Assembly (NCBI GenBank): GCA_003999685.1
Contig: CP021224.1
Span: 2,604,001-2,668,000 of the forward strand
DNA: 64,000 nucleotides
DNA from: Taiwanofungus camphoratus
Taxonomy: Eukaryota > Basidiomycota > Agaricomycetes > Polyporales > Taiwanofungaceae
Reading direction: 5' to 3'
Shown: positions 11,905 through 23,349 of the stretch, piece after piece
Numbering within the stretch: position 1 is the stretch's first letter
How the letters are laid out: each line of letters opens with the position of its first letter
The notes under the pieces: model-generated
Told to the model about the DNA's origin: nothing
The model's database searches: none
What the model saw: only the letters and a program-made list of their open reading frames with translations
Made by a program: the position numbers and the translations under genes

Positions 11905-13669
11905 TGATGAGTCCCGTAGCCTCCTGGGCCCCGAATCGCGATTTTAGGAGCTTTCTGATCCCCCAACCGACCACTCTAAGACTCTCCTACAGCCTACGAC
12001 AGGAGGGATAGGTTCCTATAATATTCCTAACGCCCCCTCTCCTTCCTAAACCCTCCTAACACCCTACGAAGTCTTGCGAAGTCACACGAGGTGCTACGAG
12101 ATTTCGAATGCTAGACGCGAAGTCCCTAACTCCTGCTAAGTCCACTATCGGACACTGCCGGCCCTCCCATACTGTTCCATTGGATCTAGGTCCTATCTAC
12201 AACGTCACTCATCCTGGGCTTAGCTAAGAAGTCTTAGCTAAGTCTCTCCTAGCTCTTGTGATTGCAGCTACCTCCGATAGGCTCCGAAACGGTCTGAAGT
12301 TCCGGAAATTGGACTTAGGAAGCCTTGTGCACCCCCATGGGTCTCGATCCTATGCCATAAGGTCATCCTAGGGCGTACCCATATGACCCTCCACCCAGTT
12401 AGGACACCTCCTGCCCCGATTAGGCCAAGTCCCGCTGCTAAGAACTTCGTGCGCTCTTAGCCCGCTAAGATAGGTGATCACGGTGCATGGCTGCTCTCGG
12501 ATAGTCATCCCGCCCTCGTGAATGAAGTTGGTCACCTTTCTACCGTTCGTAGTTCCCCTGTTTCAGTTCCTAATTAGTTCCTATCCCCCTCGTGTTCACT
12601 TCGGAGTCCATGCGTTTTAGTACACATTTCGGACTCGTAAGGATCACTTCGCGCAAGATTAGTTCACCTCACGCTCCCCTATTTAGTCAGAGGTAGTTTA
12701 CTATGTACGAGAGAGACCCCTCAGTGTACGCTTCTCTTTTTGGAATACCAGTTCCCCTGTAGCTCCGATCTCAGGAAAGCGCCACGAGTACAACCTTAGG
12801 AACGGTCCCAAGGTCCCTAAGTCTCCACCCCAGCTCCGTTTCAGTACCTTTGAACTACGTCTATGCTCGCGATATATCTACGAACTACGTCTACGCTTCC
12901 CGAACTACGCACTACGATCTACGAAGTCGTCGTGACTTCGTGCCCTTCAGCACCTCTTATAGCACCTATCCGGTGGGCCTCCGCCTTAGTTATACCCTTA
13001 GGCTCACGTTGCGTCATCCCTACGTCCTACGAATAACCCTACGACTCCCCCATAGCCTTCATTACAGGCTATAGTACATCTCTCTACGCCCTCGAACTCT
13101 CCGACCCACACCTCGATGTCATCAGACACTTCAGAGCTTCCAGCAACCTCGTTCCCTCATTCCTATTCCAAGTATTAGCTCTCCGAACCATCCGACCTCT
13201 CCTACAAGTCTCCTACGCCAGCCAAACCTCGCCCACCTCGCTCTAACGAACCTCTAAGCCTTACACCCTTTAGCTAACTCTAGCTAAAAGGACTTCGCAG
13301 CAGTCTCGTACCCTCTGCCGCTTAGTAGAAATTATAGTCCATTGGCTTATTGCTCCCTAACTCTATACAGCCTACGAAGTCAGCTCGCGCGATTTAGCTA
13401 AAACTTCGAAGGACTTCGCAGAATCTCGAAGGACTTCGCGTATTTCGGAGGGCCTCGCAAGGCCTTAGGGATAGTATAACACTTAGGAACAAGATCCTGT
13501 TGTGCAGGACCCTTGACCCCTTACTCCCCTACTTACAAAAACAAGACATACAGGTTTCCCGGTATCATACAGGTTGTAGCTCCTACCCTCACACCCTCAC
13601 AGTTATCACACTACCCCCAGCCACGTTGCGGAGCACTCCCTAGGTACCAGGGTCCCCTAGGTCGTATCA
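11905..13669 (-). repeat. 1.77-kb LTR-like repeat, copy 1, inserted in the LINE RT region
   Basis: Ends are TGAT...ATCA, the TG...CA form of LTRs. The target CCGG is present on both sides, and removing the repeat plus one CCGG restores the LINE reading frame (IAPVI-HKWAP). No long reading frame is inside; it is full of short repeated words such as TTAGCTAA, ACTACGTCTACG and GACTTCG. A second copy lies at 29822-31428 in the opposite orientation. The likeliest identity is a solo LTR of an LTR retrotransposon with long LTRs. A non-autonomous DNA element is less likely, because the terminal inverted repeats are only a few bases. Confidence 0.7.
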
Positions 13670-16382
13670 CCGGTGCAATGTAAACCCCAGATAGGATCGG
13701 GGATAAGCTCGATCCTTGACCGACTCCGACATCAAAGTCAGATGGATCAGTCAAGGTACCGTTGAACATGAATCGGGTTTTTTGCCCGATCAGGTAATTT
13801 GCCATGAAATTACAGAGCTTGCTATTGAAGCCCTGCTTTCGCATGATTCCTACCAGCGCATCATGATTGATGGACGGGTAGAATTGTGACACATCGAGCA
13901 ATAGCACCGATGGGATAAGGTTGCGCGCCCATGCCTCTTTGACATTGTGCACTAATTGAATGCCAGCATCAGTGGTGCTATGCTGCATAGCCCCACCAAA
14001 CTGGCATGGGTGTAGGATTCCCCACTTCTGGGCATCCCACTGCATTCGTTTGGCAATGATCTTCTCGAACAATTTGCCAAAACAATTCAGCAAGCAGATA
14101 GGCCTGTAGGCCTTCGCTAGCGTATAGTCCGGTTTGTTCGGTTTGGGTAAAACCACCGTAACAGACCGTTTAAAGACGCTTGGATAGACCTCGAAATCGA
14201 GGCAAGCGTTATAGTACGCGCGCAACCATTGTCGCACGTGTATACCGAGATCGGTTTCGATGCCCTCCTCAGAGCGCTCGATCCGATCCACCATCCATTT
14301 AATCCACATCCAGTTCACGTGATCGGGACCGGGTGCGGACGTATTGCTGGTGGATTTGAGATTCTCACGAATCTCAAGCTCACTAATATCCAGTAGAGTC
14401 AATTCCTCCCGTTGAGGAATTTCGTCTACAAACGACAGATCCACCGGCCGTGGGTTGGCAGGTGTGAACTGAGCTTGAAAAGCACGACTGAGCTCAGTCG
14501 CACTTTGAACTGGCGCACCATCAGCTTGTCGCAGCTGAATAGTGGCCTCTTGTCGTCTCGGCTTTGTCCATGCGACAAAGTTCGAGATCGATTGGGGATT
14601 GGATTCATCCATGATCTGATCAAAGTGTGCACGCTTCGCCCGCTTCGTGGCAAGGCGAAGTGTTGCACGTTGTTTATGCCGTTCGGACCGAAGTTCGGCA
14701 GCAATATCATATGCGTCTGCAGTGGCCTGAGCGCCAGGTCCCGACTGATGACGTATGTAGCGATACTGTCCTGACGCCGCACTAAGGCGGTGTTGGGTGT
14801 TCGCCAACTTAGTGGCCGCATGGGAGCATGCAGCATCCCACCACGACTTTGAACGTTTGGATGGTCGTTTTACTGTCGAAAACTCCATCCATAGTCGTTG
14901 GAGGTCTCGCTCTAGGCGATCCCCCATTCTTTCAACGCCTTGGGCGCTGCTGAAATGTGTAGGGTAATCGACGAATAGTTTTGCCGTTGCCGTCACGAAT
15001 TGTTGGGCCGCGTCGCCGGTACGAGGAATCCCCCGCACCGGTTCTGGCTCAACCTCAATCGGCATCTCCCACCGCAGGACCGCGTGGTCGCTGTTGTGAC
15101 GATGTGACATGAGTACATGAAGGTCTTGGCCTTCATAGTACACTGGGTCGATCCACACCAAGTCTATGACTCCAGGCGTGAGAGCGATGTTGTGGGAATG
15201 CCAAGTGACTGGACCGTCCTGGGCGTTCATCAAGACCAGATCGAGTTCGGCCTGGGCCAACTCGATGAGGCGATTGGAATCAGCGTAGTGCGGAGGCCGC
15301 ACCCGAGATTCCGCAGCGCGTGCATCCCACAATGGGTGGCGGAGATTGAAATCCCCGCACATACACGCAATGGGTGGAAGCGCGTGTACACGTGTTTCCA
15401 AATATCGGACAGCATCAAAAGTGGTGCTGTCGTTGTAGACGTTCAGGACATTGAAGTCCTCGGACGAAAGCTTGAGCGCTACCAGAAGGCAATCCTTATG
15501 GGAGACGCTGTGGGTGACAACTTGCGGAGAGGCAGACGCCCACCGCTTGTTGACATAAATTGCGATCCGGGAATCTTTCGATGCCCCGAGGCACTTGAAC
15601 GAGGCATGGGCAGTCGTATTCTCATACGCCTCCCCGTCTCGTGACTTAGCTGAGGCCACATCCTTGATGCGGCCCCAGAATATCTCCTGGACGCAGATAA
15701 TATCGGTGTCCCTATGTCTCTCAAGTAGAATGCTCGTATTCTCCGCAGATTTCTGAACATTCGCACTTATGCATGTGAGTACGGGCCTGGTAGGCTCGTC
15801 TCTCAGATTGTCGCCCTCAGTCACAGGGCTGGGCGTACGGGAGGGGTCCGCTTCCACCACCATGGGAGAATCGGGCCGTTCATTAGGTTGTGAAACCAGC
15901 GGAGTTCCAAACGGTGGGGCCGAAGCACCGTCGGAAGAATCCGGTTTACATACTGACTCACTAAACCCATAAGGGTTTAGTGGTGCTAGGCCCAAACTGG
16001 TGTGCCATGCATTTCCAGCGTGGTCAAGGGGCATGGAGACAGCAAGGCTGTCTTCAGTGCCATTGTATTCATTGCCCCCTCCCTCAGAGGGAGAGGGCCT
16101 TTGCGAATCGTCTAGTGCAATGGCTGTCGATTCTAGGAGAGGACCTCCCGAGAGGGAGGAACTCGAAGTGGATCTCTCCCCATGGTAGGGTGAGATCAAA
16201 GGTGTGTCCAAAGGGCGAGAGCTCGGGTGGTCCGAGTCGGCTTGAGTGCGATGAGCAGGGCAGCCGCCATGCACCGACATCGCACTCGACGAGGTGGGTG
16301 CACTATCAGTCCTAAGACCAACAGCGGCTATAAGGGCACCAGTATGGGGGGAATAGGGAAGGGAGCGATGAGATTTAGACAT
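13670..16382 (-). CDS. LINE polyprotein, N-terminal part: endonuclease and RT fingers/palm
   Basis: I place the start at 16382 (MSKSHRSL), because the longer upstream frame runs past the element's own 5' end into host DNA. Residues 1-200 are Ser/Pro-rich without a recognisable zinc knuckle. Residues about 201-435 are an APE-type endonuclease: SANVQKS, CVQEIFW (catalytic Glu), CGDFNLRHPLWD (Asp/Asn) and SDHAVL. Residues about 740-906 begin the reverse transcriptase: LPKPNKPD, AYRPICLL, LLLDVSQFYPSI (first catalytic Asp) and GVGQGSSLSPILSGVYIAP. The frame is then interrupted by the LTR-like repeat. It continues at 11904, starting with the 4-bp duplicated target. The full frame would be about 1,650 codons. 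Confidence 0.88.
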
Positions 16383-16436
16383 GCCAGACACGGGCGCTAA
16401 ATCGAGATGGTGGTGGTACTGGTTCAAGAAGCGGCG

Positions 16437-16449
16437 GAAGTTCAGACTC
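16437..16449. repeat. Target-site duplication of LINE copy 1, right
   Basis: Exact repeat of the 13-mer at 9331-9343, directly beyond the LINE 5' end. Confidence 0.9.
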
Positions 16450-16950
16450 GCATGCCACCCGAGTCGTCCTCTTCCCCCGTCTAGATTGACCATCACTGAA
16501 AAGATTCCGCGTGTATGTTCTGGTCTTGTTTTTCATTTTCCACAGTCACCCCGAGTCGTCTCGAGTCACCACCCCGAATTTGATCCTCGTTGCTCGCCCA
16601 TGTTGGTATAGCTCCGATCCAAGATAGTTAGTCTCGAAATCGGAAGCTGTCTCTCTCGATGAGGCCTTGAGGTATCTTCGTGCCTGTAAAACTGTACGAT
16701 AGAACTTGTATCTCTTTTCTGATGGAATGGTCGCCTTACTTTTTACTAACGTTATTCATCGCTTGTGAGAGATTTTCGCTGTTTCTGACGATGCACGAAG
16801 TGACTGCACCTGCTTTTGCAAGGTGCGTTGATTCAGAAGGCACGCGACTTGTCTTCTCGCAAACTCACTCCGTAAGTGTCGATTTGGTTTGTGGCAGAAT
16901 GTCTTGTATCCTATTTTGACCGATTTTTTGGTGTGTAAGGAGTTGTGTAA
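16450..16950. other. Former upstream flank of P1, displaced by the LINE
   Basis: By the target-site duplication this sequence once continued directly from 9331, so it holds what was the distal promoter side of P1. I see no gene in it. Confidence 0.45.
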
Positions 16951-16959
16951 ATATCCACC

Positions 16960-17590
16960 ACACGCGGTTTACTTCTTGTACTTAGTGAAAATCAGAGGCA
17001 GCTCCAACACCAATTTCTCTGACAGTGTAGGTCGGACAGATACATTCAAGTTGGACACCTCCGAAGCAAGGCCAGAGACAACGTCCATGTCCCGTGGTGA
17101 GAACTCCTGCCTGTGGTGTATTTCTTGCTGACAAGTATGCTATATTTGTGGCCTTCGACCAATCCCAGCTCCATACTTGGAGGCGGTGTAGTTGTCAAAT
17201 GGTTAGACGAACCCACCGCTACCTTTCCTCTACTCCAACTATGAGTTGAGCATTTTGAAAACCACCTCTCCGCCGCCTGCCCTAATTCTTCCGCAGCTCT
17301 GTTTCAGCCGTGACAATAAATACAAGAAGGACCAAGGATAGCAAACCGTCTCCAGGAATTTTGTGTGGCACGTCCGAGAGGCCACGCAAAGACTGAAGCG
17401 CATAGGTGCTTCCCCCATTGGACGGGCCAGCAAGTCCTCCCGGTTACAGTTAGCTGCCCATGTTGTGGCTCGGTCACTGATGTACGGGACATCACGATGT
17501 TCTATGGTAGAAGCTGCGATATATTGTGCACCTTTCCCAGCCCCAAGGTTCCAAAATATCTTTCCGCAGACTATCATCCCCTGGAAGGCT
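16960..17590 (-). pseudogene. P2: decayed fragment of the P family
   Basis: Two islands match P1 and P3 in the right order on the minus strand. About 17.4-17.5 kb reads ATTWAANCNREDLLARP then MGEAP, compared with ATWRVNCYRENLLTRLGEAP in P3. About 16.98-17.07 kb reads ELPLIFTKYKK, the counterpart of the EYKK core of the putative nuclease domain. The segments between them are no longer open, and neither the N-terminal half nor the C-terminal IFERHT block is found. It lies between P1 and P3 on the same strand, so the three look like an old tandem array. Confidence 0.55.
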
Positions 17591-17699
17591 GTCCATCACT
17601 CCGGTATACTTAAGTTCGATGTCATTATTTTCATAGTCGACAAAGACACTTCTAGGTATGCGAATTAAGCAGTCTAGTCTGTATCGAATCTAGCATTGA

Positions 17700-19092
17700 A
17701 TATACTGAAAGATCTGGCATTACTCACGATGGTGTAAAGGAGTCTTCACATCAGTACCGGAGGAAGTAGCACCCGAACTGTCCCCAGAAGCGCGTTGATT
17801 TTGATACTTATCAACGTCAACAGATAAGCAGCATCTGTCATCTCTTGAATTGATTAAAAGACTCGAAGAAAAGACCACATGACCGTGGCGCCAATCACCT
17901 ATATGGCGTGATTTGGCGCGCGACTGTTAGCATGCCTGCTGCCTCAGGTAACGGGCCTCACTCCGGGAGGGGGGTGTTAGCTGCAGAGTACGTAGGATCA
18001 TCATGTGCGGGCTCTCCGTGTGCGTAGAAGTGCAGATACTCACGGAAAGTCACCAAGGTCGAGACGAAGAACAGAGCACCAAGACATTGCAAAGTCCAGG
18101 AGACGAACGGCAGCGATCACGACCGTCAATAGGGACCGTATACGCTCTTCGAGTTGAGTCGTCCCCTTAGTATTGATGTGAAACAAGGTCGCTTCAGATT
18201 CTTCGTACAGTATGTACACGAGTCATGAGACGTGAGTCTCGGAATCGCGACGCGTTGCAGTCATGCGTGTGTGCGGACGCTCTTACTACCTGATATGTAT
18301 CACCGTCGATCTCCTCGAACAGGAAGAGTACTGTTCCGGGTAAAACCACTTAGTTTTTGACAAGGTAGCTATTGACATAGTTAAAAACATGTTTTACTGA
18401 CCATGTCAAAAATCAGTGAAGGCTGAAATTGAACAACAGCATGACCCTCTGACGGAATGGTATGCGGGATACTGGACTACTTCAAGTGCCCGTTGTTTGC
18501 CCAAACTCGGAAAAAAGTCAGTAAGTTATATGTGCCACTGACCTTCTTTCGTGGTCTGAGAAGGGAATCTCCGCTCTCCTGCTTTGCTCTTTATATATGA
18601 TATATCTCAACAATGTCCGATAGTCTGTTTCCTGGTACATTGAGCCTCTAGAGCCCTGATTCGCCACAATAATGTGTCCTTTCGCTTTCAAAGGCAGTTT
18701 TGCAATCTGGTGAAAAGCACTCGTTTTCAAGGGTCCCTGTTCCGTTCCGTGCGGATGCGGACTAACGGCCACAACGAAACCACTAAACAGAGAGGATGTA
18801 AGTCCTGTAGCACATCCAATTTTATCATAAGAATTTTTGATTCCATTGGAATAATGTTTATCAAATCGCCTGTTAGGTACAGCATTGTCGCTCACTAATC
18901 CTAAGCGAATCAGTAATATCAAGTGGCTTGATGGTATAATGCAAGGAAGGACGTGAAGCTGCTATAAATGAACAGAATAGGTGAGCAACAAGGCCTTTGA
19001 CCAATCCTGCAGTTAGTTAGGTTTGCTTATCATTATATCGTCAAAACTCATGCCCCCATCAGGCCAGAATCACTAGAGTTGGCGCCATCCTT
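17700..19092. other. Intergenic, no gene recognised
   Basis: Only short frames. A GTTTTTGACA...TGTCAAAAATC inverted repeat (about 18354-18415) could be the ends of a tiny palindromic element. A short open block on the minus strand around 18.3 kb (FLFEEIDGDTYQ, followed by a GTAGTA donor) might be a relic exon. Confidence 0.35.
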
Positions 19093-20998
19093 CTATTTCT
19101 CATCGTTTGTCTGGTTTTTCTTCGCCCTCGGTGGCCGTTTGGCGACGTTGCTTGCATCCAAAGTTTCTAATTGATGTTTGATTTTCCAACGCAAGGCTTT
19201 GTCACTGCCCTTCAATCGTTGTATAAGCTCGTCCTTGACCTCAGCAAATTTCGCATAAAGTTCCCTTGACTGCCACACCGCAATCCTACAAAGCACAGTC
19301 GCGTAGTGCCATGCACCTATCGCGGTGGAAATGTCAAAGGATTGTGTATGGCGTTCGAAGATATATACTCTCTGCATGTCGTTGTAAACGAACACTGATG
19401 TATCACGGAGAAAACAAGACATTACCCCTTGCTTTATCCAAGCGCTTGCCACCACAGCTTGCGGACCATCTGTTACAACGCTGAAAAGCGGGTAATTCGT
19501 GATCCCTAGAGACTCCAAGAACCTGGCAGCTGCCGTACAATACATGCGGTGCTGATTCGTGCCTTGAGCAATGGTGGTTGTAGCCTTCTTGTATTCGGCG
19601 AAAATCAAGGGCAGCTCCAGGACAGATTCCGATGGCCCTTTGGGTTGAACGGATACTCCCAAGTCGGACATGCTTGTAGCGAGTTCTGATACTACGTCTG
19701 TTTTCTCCTGTGAAAGGTTTCGGGTTGTTGGAGAAGTACATTTCGTACTCGCGAGTATATCGTAATTGTGAATCCCAACCGGAGACGGTGCCAAGTGATC
19801 TGATGAAGTCACAGTTGGCTTCTGATCTGATGAAGTCACCACTGACTGCCAATCTGATGAAGTTATCACTGACTTCCGATCCGACTGACCACTGGCTGAC
19901 TGTTTCGATTGTTTCTGTTTCTGTTTCTTTGATTCCTCTGTCCTCGATTCTGCATATGACCGTTTAGGAGGATCAAGTGAGGCAAATCGCACGTCACCCA
20001 AGAGCTTGTGCGGGATATCCAAGACTATACGAAGAGTGCCGAGTGCATCACAAACACCCTTGGTAGGCGCCTCCCCTAGACGGGTCAGTAAGTTCTCTCG
20101 GTAACAATTAACTCGCCAGGTGGCCGATTGAGAGTGAACGAAGATCGCATCACGTTCTTCGATGCTATCAGCAGCTTCGAGTTGTTCGTCCGTTACAGCC
20201 CATGACTGCAGAGCTTCTATATCCATGTTCAGCTCCTTAAAATACTTGGGCAACTGACCACTCTCGGCCTTCACGGCAGCATCTTCCTTGTCAACAAACA
20301 TGCTTTTTGGAAGCCAGAGTAAGCGTTCCAACCTGTTCAAAAGATTAGACAACTTATGTATTGAGAAATCGGACAACTCACGACGGATACACAGGCGGTT
20401 CAAACGGTTCCCTCGTGTCGATTCGAGGAGATATATCATCAGACTTGCCACTCGCTGACGCAGACTGGCTTTCAGATTTATTAACGCCAACTGATAGACT
20501 GTATCCATCGTCTCCTGCATTGTTGAAGAAATCGAACAAGAGACGATCATGGTCATGGCGCCACGACGCTTCCGAAACAGTGCCCGAGTGATGTGCTTTG
20601 GTCCGCGAATGCTTGCATGCTTGAAACATGGCAGAAAAGCTCCCAACGAGCAAGGGTAGTATATCATCCGGAACGTCATTAGTGGTGGATGAATCCAGAC
20701 GGCCTTCACGCTGCGCCTGTAAGACTTGCCTATGAAGGTCACCGAGCAAGAATCTGACGCTTCCGTCAACCTTAGGAATATCATCCTGCATTTTATTAAT
20801 AGATAACCGGCCAAATGTTGACAAACACTACTCACAACATGCTTCCATTTGCTTGGCCAGATAAATTCTGTCACCCTTTGATACCTCTGTCGCATTTCTG
20901 GATCATGTAGGACAGACAGGACGACGGCATTCCTATCGAAAAGCCACTCGAATATTCGTGCATTGTCCACACCTTCTGCTCCTCTAATTAGTGCCAAT
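19093..20998 (-). CDS. P3: paralogue of P1, lacking the N-terminal part
   Basis: Exons on the minus strand: about 20998-20836, 20785-20382, 20332-19426 and 19371-19093. Introns of 44-54 bp sit at the same places and phases as in P1. A single uninterrupted frame also runs through most of this interval, but its middle is the wrong frame: paralogue comparison shows the spliced product is the real one. The protein shares IFEWLFDRNAV, SWRHDHDRLLFDFF, GEAPTKGVCDALGTLRI, LPLIFAEYKKA (the (D/E)XK-like core), QHRMY (QxxxY) and IFERHTQSFDISTAIGAWHY with P1. A Ser/Thr/Asp-rich repeat with the words SSD and VTSSD (about 19.79-19.87 kb) takes the place of the P1 linker. The tail is Lys-rich. All P1 exons before this point are absent upstream, so this is an N-terminally truncated gene or one with a new start. 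Downstream it looks open. Confidence 0.65.
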
Positions 20999-22208
20999 CG
21001 TAGTCCCCAAATTGCGCCAGGTGACTAGTATCGTGACTAAATCAGGGAGCGCAGTAGCACCCCAGTCGCTCGAATCGACTGATGCATGACTGTTTTCTCC
21101 ACAGTCAAGAAAAATGACTAGTTAGTCTACTGACCCAATTTAGAGACTAGGTTGACTATATTCCTTTTTTTACAGAGGGTGAGGCATAACAGTATAGAAC
21201 AATCAGATGGTAGAGCAGAAGCCGTGCATAGTTCAATTCCAGCTCTCGCACAACTATTACCACCGCCAGCCCTGAGTCACCTTATCATCAGACTTCAGGT
21301 CTCAGGCCTCATGCACTGCTGAAGCTGCACACTTATTATTGGGCACCCCTTGCTTTCTGTAAAGCACCCATCCGTGGGTTACACGAAGACGATCAAGACA
21401 GTCCTAGTTGGACGGTGATCTACGAGCTGCCACTTTCTGTCATAAGGCGCATGCGCTGCAGCATGCCCCGGGGTACTTCCGTGAAGGTTCAACGTTTATC
21501 TGCCGAAGCCGCAGATTTCGGCCTCAAATAAACACCAGGGCATGAGAATGATCACAGCTTGGAATTACGTACCTGCAGTCCTTGAAGGAAAGACGTCGAA
21601 TTTCGTGGATAATATCTTGTCCATCCAGACCGCGACTTATCCCTCATGCCGTGCCTATCATCGGACACCGACGCTTTGAAGTTGCAGATGAACTAGGAAC
21701 CCATCACAGGATGTGCAGTCAGAATTCAAGCCACTAGATACACGCACATACCCACCGGTCATCAAGGCTTTTCCAGCCCGGGAAAAAGGAGCCGTAATAG
21801 CGGGACAGGCTTACCTTGTGCCCCGAGCATACACGAAAGGACTGATGCAGCACAGCAGCGTGTCCAGTTCCCAGCACACATCCTCTGCGGGAGGCCCTAC
21901 CGCCCGTCACGCATCCAACGCAACACCCCATTCCAAAGAAACGGTCCAGTACACGACTGCAACTACACGATTAGGTTGCGGAGTAGCATATAGAGAGCAT
22001 CCGAATTCAAGAGCCGAGCGCGGATGCGGAAAAAAGAAAGCGCACGGTTGAGCAGGCGAGACGGACAACACATAACCGCAAACACGCACCACGACAGCAA
22101 GACCGAACCAGCCAGGGATCCAAGCCCCAAGCCCCAATTTTAAATACGGCTCCGCAACCTGCGCCCCAAGCACGCACGCACGCACCGCGCAGAGCGCCGC
22201 AAGAGACC
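20999..22208. other. Intergenic with GACTAG-rich patch and tRNA-like boxes
   Basis: About 21030-21170 is dense in GACT and GACTAG words, with no clear period. The rest has no recognisable gene. The short plus-strand frame at 21713-22051 has no known domain. Confidence 0.35.
21195..21258 (+). repeat. tRNA-like sequence, possible SINE head
   Basis: GATGGTAGAGCAG resembles the A box and AGTTCAATTCC the B box of a tRNA promoter, about 30 bp apart, ending in CAGCTCTCGCA. No pairing acceptor stem is present on the 5' side, so this is not an intact tRNA gene. It could be the pol III head of a SINE or a decayed tRNA. Confidence 0.3.
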
Positions 22209-23347
22209 CTACGCCCCGAACGCCCACCCGTCCTCCGCGCTGCTCTCTCCCCCATACCGATCCCCATACCCATACCGATCCCCATCCTCGTCCCCGTCCC
22301 CACCACCACCCCGGTCGCTCGCCGGGCCCGCACTCCGCCTCCGCCCCGCTGGCGCCAGCGGCTTCGGCCTCAGCCTCGGCTTCAGCGCAGGCGGGTGCGG
22401 GTGCGGGTGCGGGTGCGGCTCGGTGCGCATCGGCGCGCGCCTGCGCGGCGTGCGCTGGTGCTCGCGGATGTTCAGGCACGCGCCGAAGCGCGAGATGTGC
22501 TGTGCGGGCGCGTCTGGCGTCAGTGCTGCGTCGCGGGGCGTGAGGGGGCGGGAGTAGGAGAGCGGGGTCTCCGGAGAAGGGGAGGGGGAAGGGAAGAGGA
22601 AGAGGGGAGAGAGAGGGAAGAAACGAGCGAGAGCGAGAGAACGCGAAAGAGCGGTGCAGAGCGTGCGCGCCACTTACCTTGGTCAGGTCCGTCGACGCGC
22701 GCAGCCCCGGGAACGCCTTGGTGCCGGACACCCTGAACGGGCCGCCGACGCACTCGGCGAGGACGGGCGCTGCCCCGGGGCCCGCCTGCGACGTGATGCT
22801 GAACGCGCGGTAACGCAGCATAAATGCGCCCTCCGCGCGCACGGACAGGTCCTACAGTGCATGCACAGCCGCAAACACAGACAGAACGCAAAGTCAATTT
22901 CAGAACGCGCGCGCAGACACGCAGACACGCACCGGGAAGATTGAACAGCAGCGCGCTGCGGCCGGCGTACTCGGCGCATATCGCCTCGACCACGGTCGTG
23001 CCCGCGAGCTGCTCCGTGCACTTGGCGTCTTCGCGGATCGCGTGGCCGTCCAGGAACGCGACGGCGCCCTCCGCATGCGCGCCCGGGCCGTGACGTTGGT
23101 AGTGGTGTTCGCTTCCGGGCTGGGGCGCGTACGCGGAGGGCCAGTGGCGCGGCGGCCCCGACCCTGTGTACAGGTACGGCACGGCCGCGCTCCCCGCGTG
23201 CGACGCGTCTGGCGCGAACGCGGGTGGCGCAACGACGGGACCTACCCGCTGTGCGTCGAAGGGCGGCTGTCGTAGGGAAAGCAGCGCGCCCGGGGGCGAG
23301 GCGCTAACCTTCCGACACAGCCGAGTCGTAATCCCGTGGCACCGCAT
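22209..23347 (-). pseudogene. Velvet-domain regulator gene fragment (C-terminal half of velvet domain)
   Basis: Velvet proteins (VosA/VelB/VelC type) are fungal transcription factors of development and secondary metabolism. The exon 22851-22678 reads DLSVRAEGAFMLRYRAF, APVLAECVGGPF and TKAFPGLRASTDLTK, the hallmark C-terminal half of the velvet domain. A donor GTAAGT leads to exon 22499-22209 beginning HISRFGACLNIREHQRT, then a basic, Pro-rich tail. The upstream exon (about 23300-22933) has TEQLAGTTVVEAICAEYAG then RSALLFNLP, which fits just before DLSVR, but its end is one base out of phase with the next exon. The N-terminal half of the domain (the RQQP...DRRPIDPPP region) is not found upstream. 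GC content is much higher than in the neighbours. I read it as a captured or truncated host-gene fragment. Confidence 0.7.
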
Positions 23348-23349
23348 TT

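Larger units (their letters stand above)
9344..16436 (-). mobile_element. LINE (non-LTR retrotransposon) copy 1, essentially full length, carrying a nested insertion
   Basis: The element lies on the minus strand. Its poly(A) tail appears as a run of about 24 T at 9344-9367, and its 5' end begins CGCCGCTTCTTGA at 16436. Without the nested 1,765-bp repeat (11905-13669) it is about 5.3 kb. A short 5' leader (about 54 nt) precedes one long frame encoding endonuclease, reverse transcriptase and RNase H, with a roughly 300-bp 3' UTR. RNase H downstream of RT is typical of fungal Tad1/I-like LINEs; the exact clade would need a tree. The 13-bp flanking duplications are identical, so the insertion is recent. 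It separates P1 from its former upstream sequence. Confidence 0.9.

Noticed and set aside
12850-13074. Tyr/Arg-rich small protein, also present in the second repeat copy
   Set aside because: The frame merely reads the short repeated words of the LTR-like repeat, and the two copies do not preserve it outside those words.
11905-13669. Intron of the LINE, or a MITE
   Set aside because: A target duplication flanks it and a second copy exists elsewhere, so it is not an intron. Terminal inverted repeats are too short for a typical MITE.
16383-16496. LINE protein starting at 16496
   Set aside because: That start lies beyond the target-site duplication, in host DNA; the first Met inside the element is at 16382.
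19093-20997. One uninterrupted 634-codon gene for P3
   Set aside because: Comparison with P1 shows its middle third is out of frame. The four-exon model keeps the conserved motifs and uses good splice sites.
22395-22736. Plus-strand Arg-rich gene over the velvet fragment
   Set aside because: GC-rich shadow frame; the minus strand carries the velvet motifs and splice sites.
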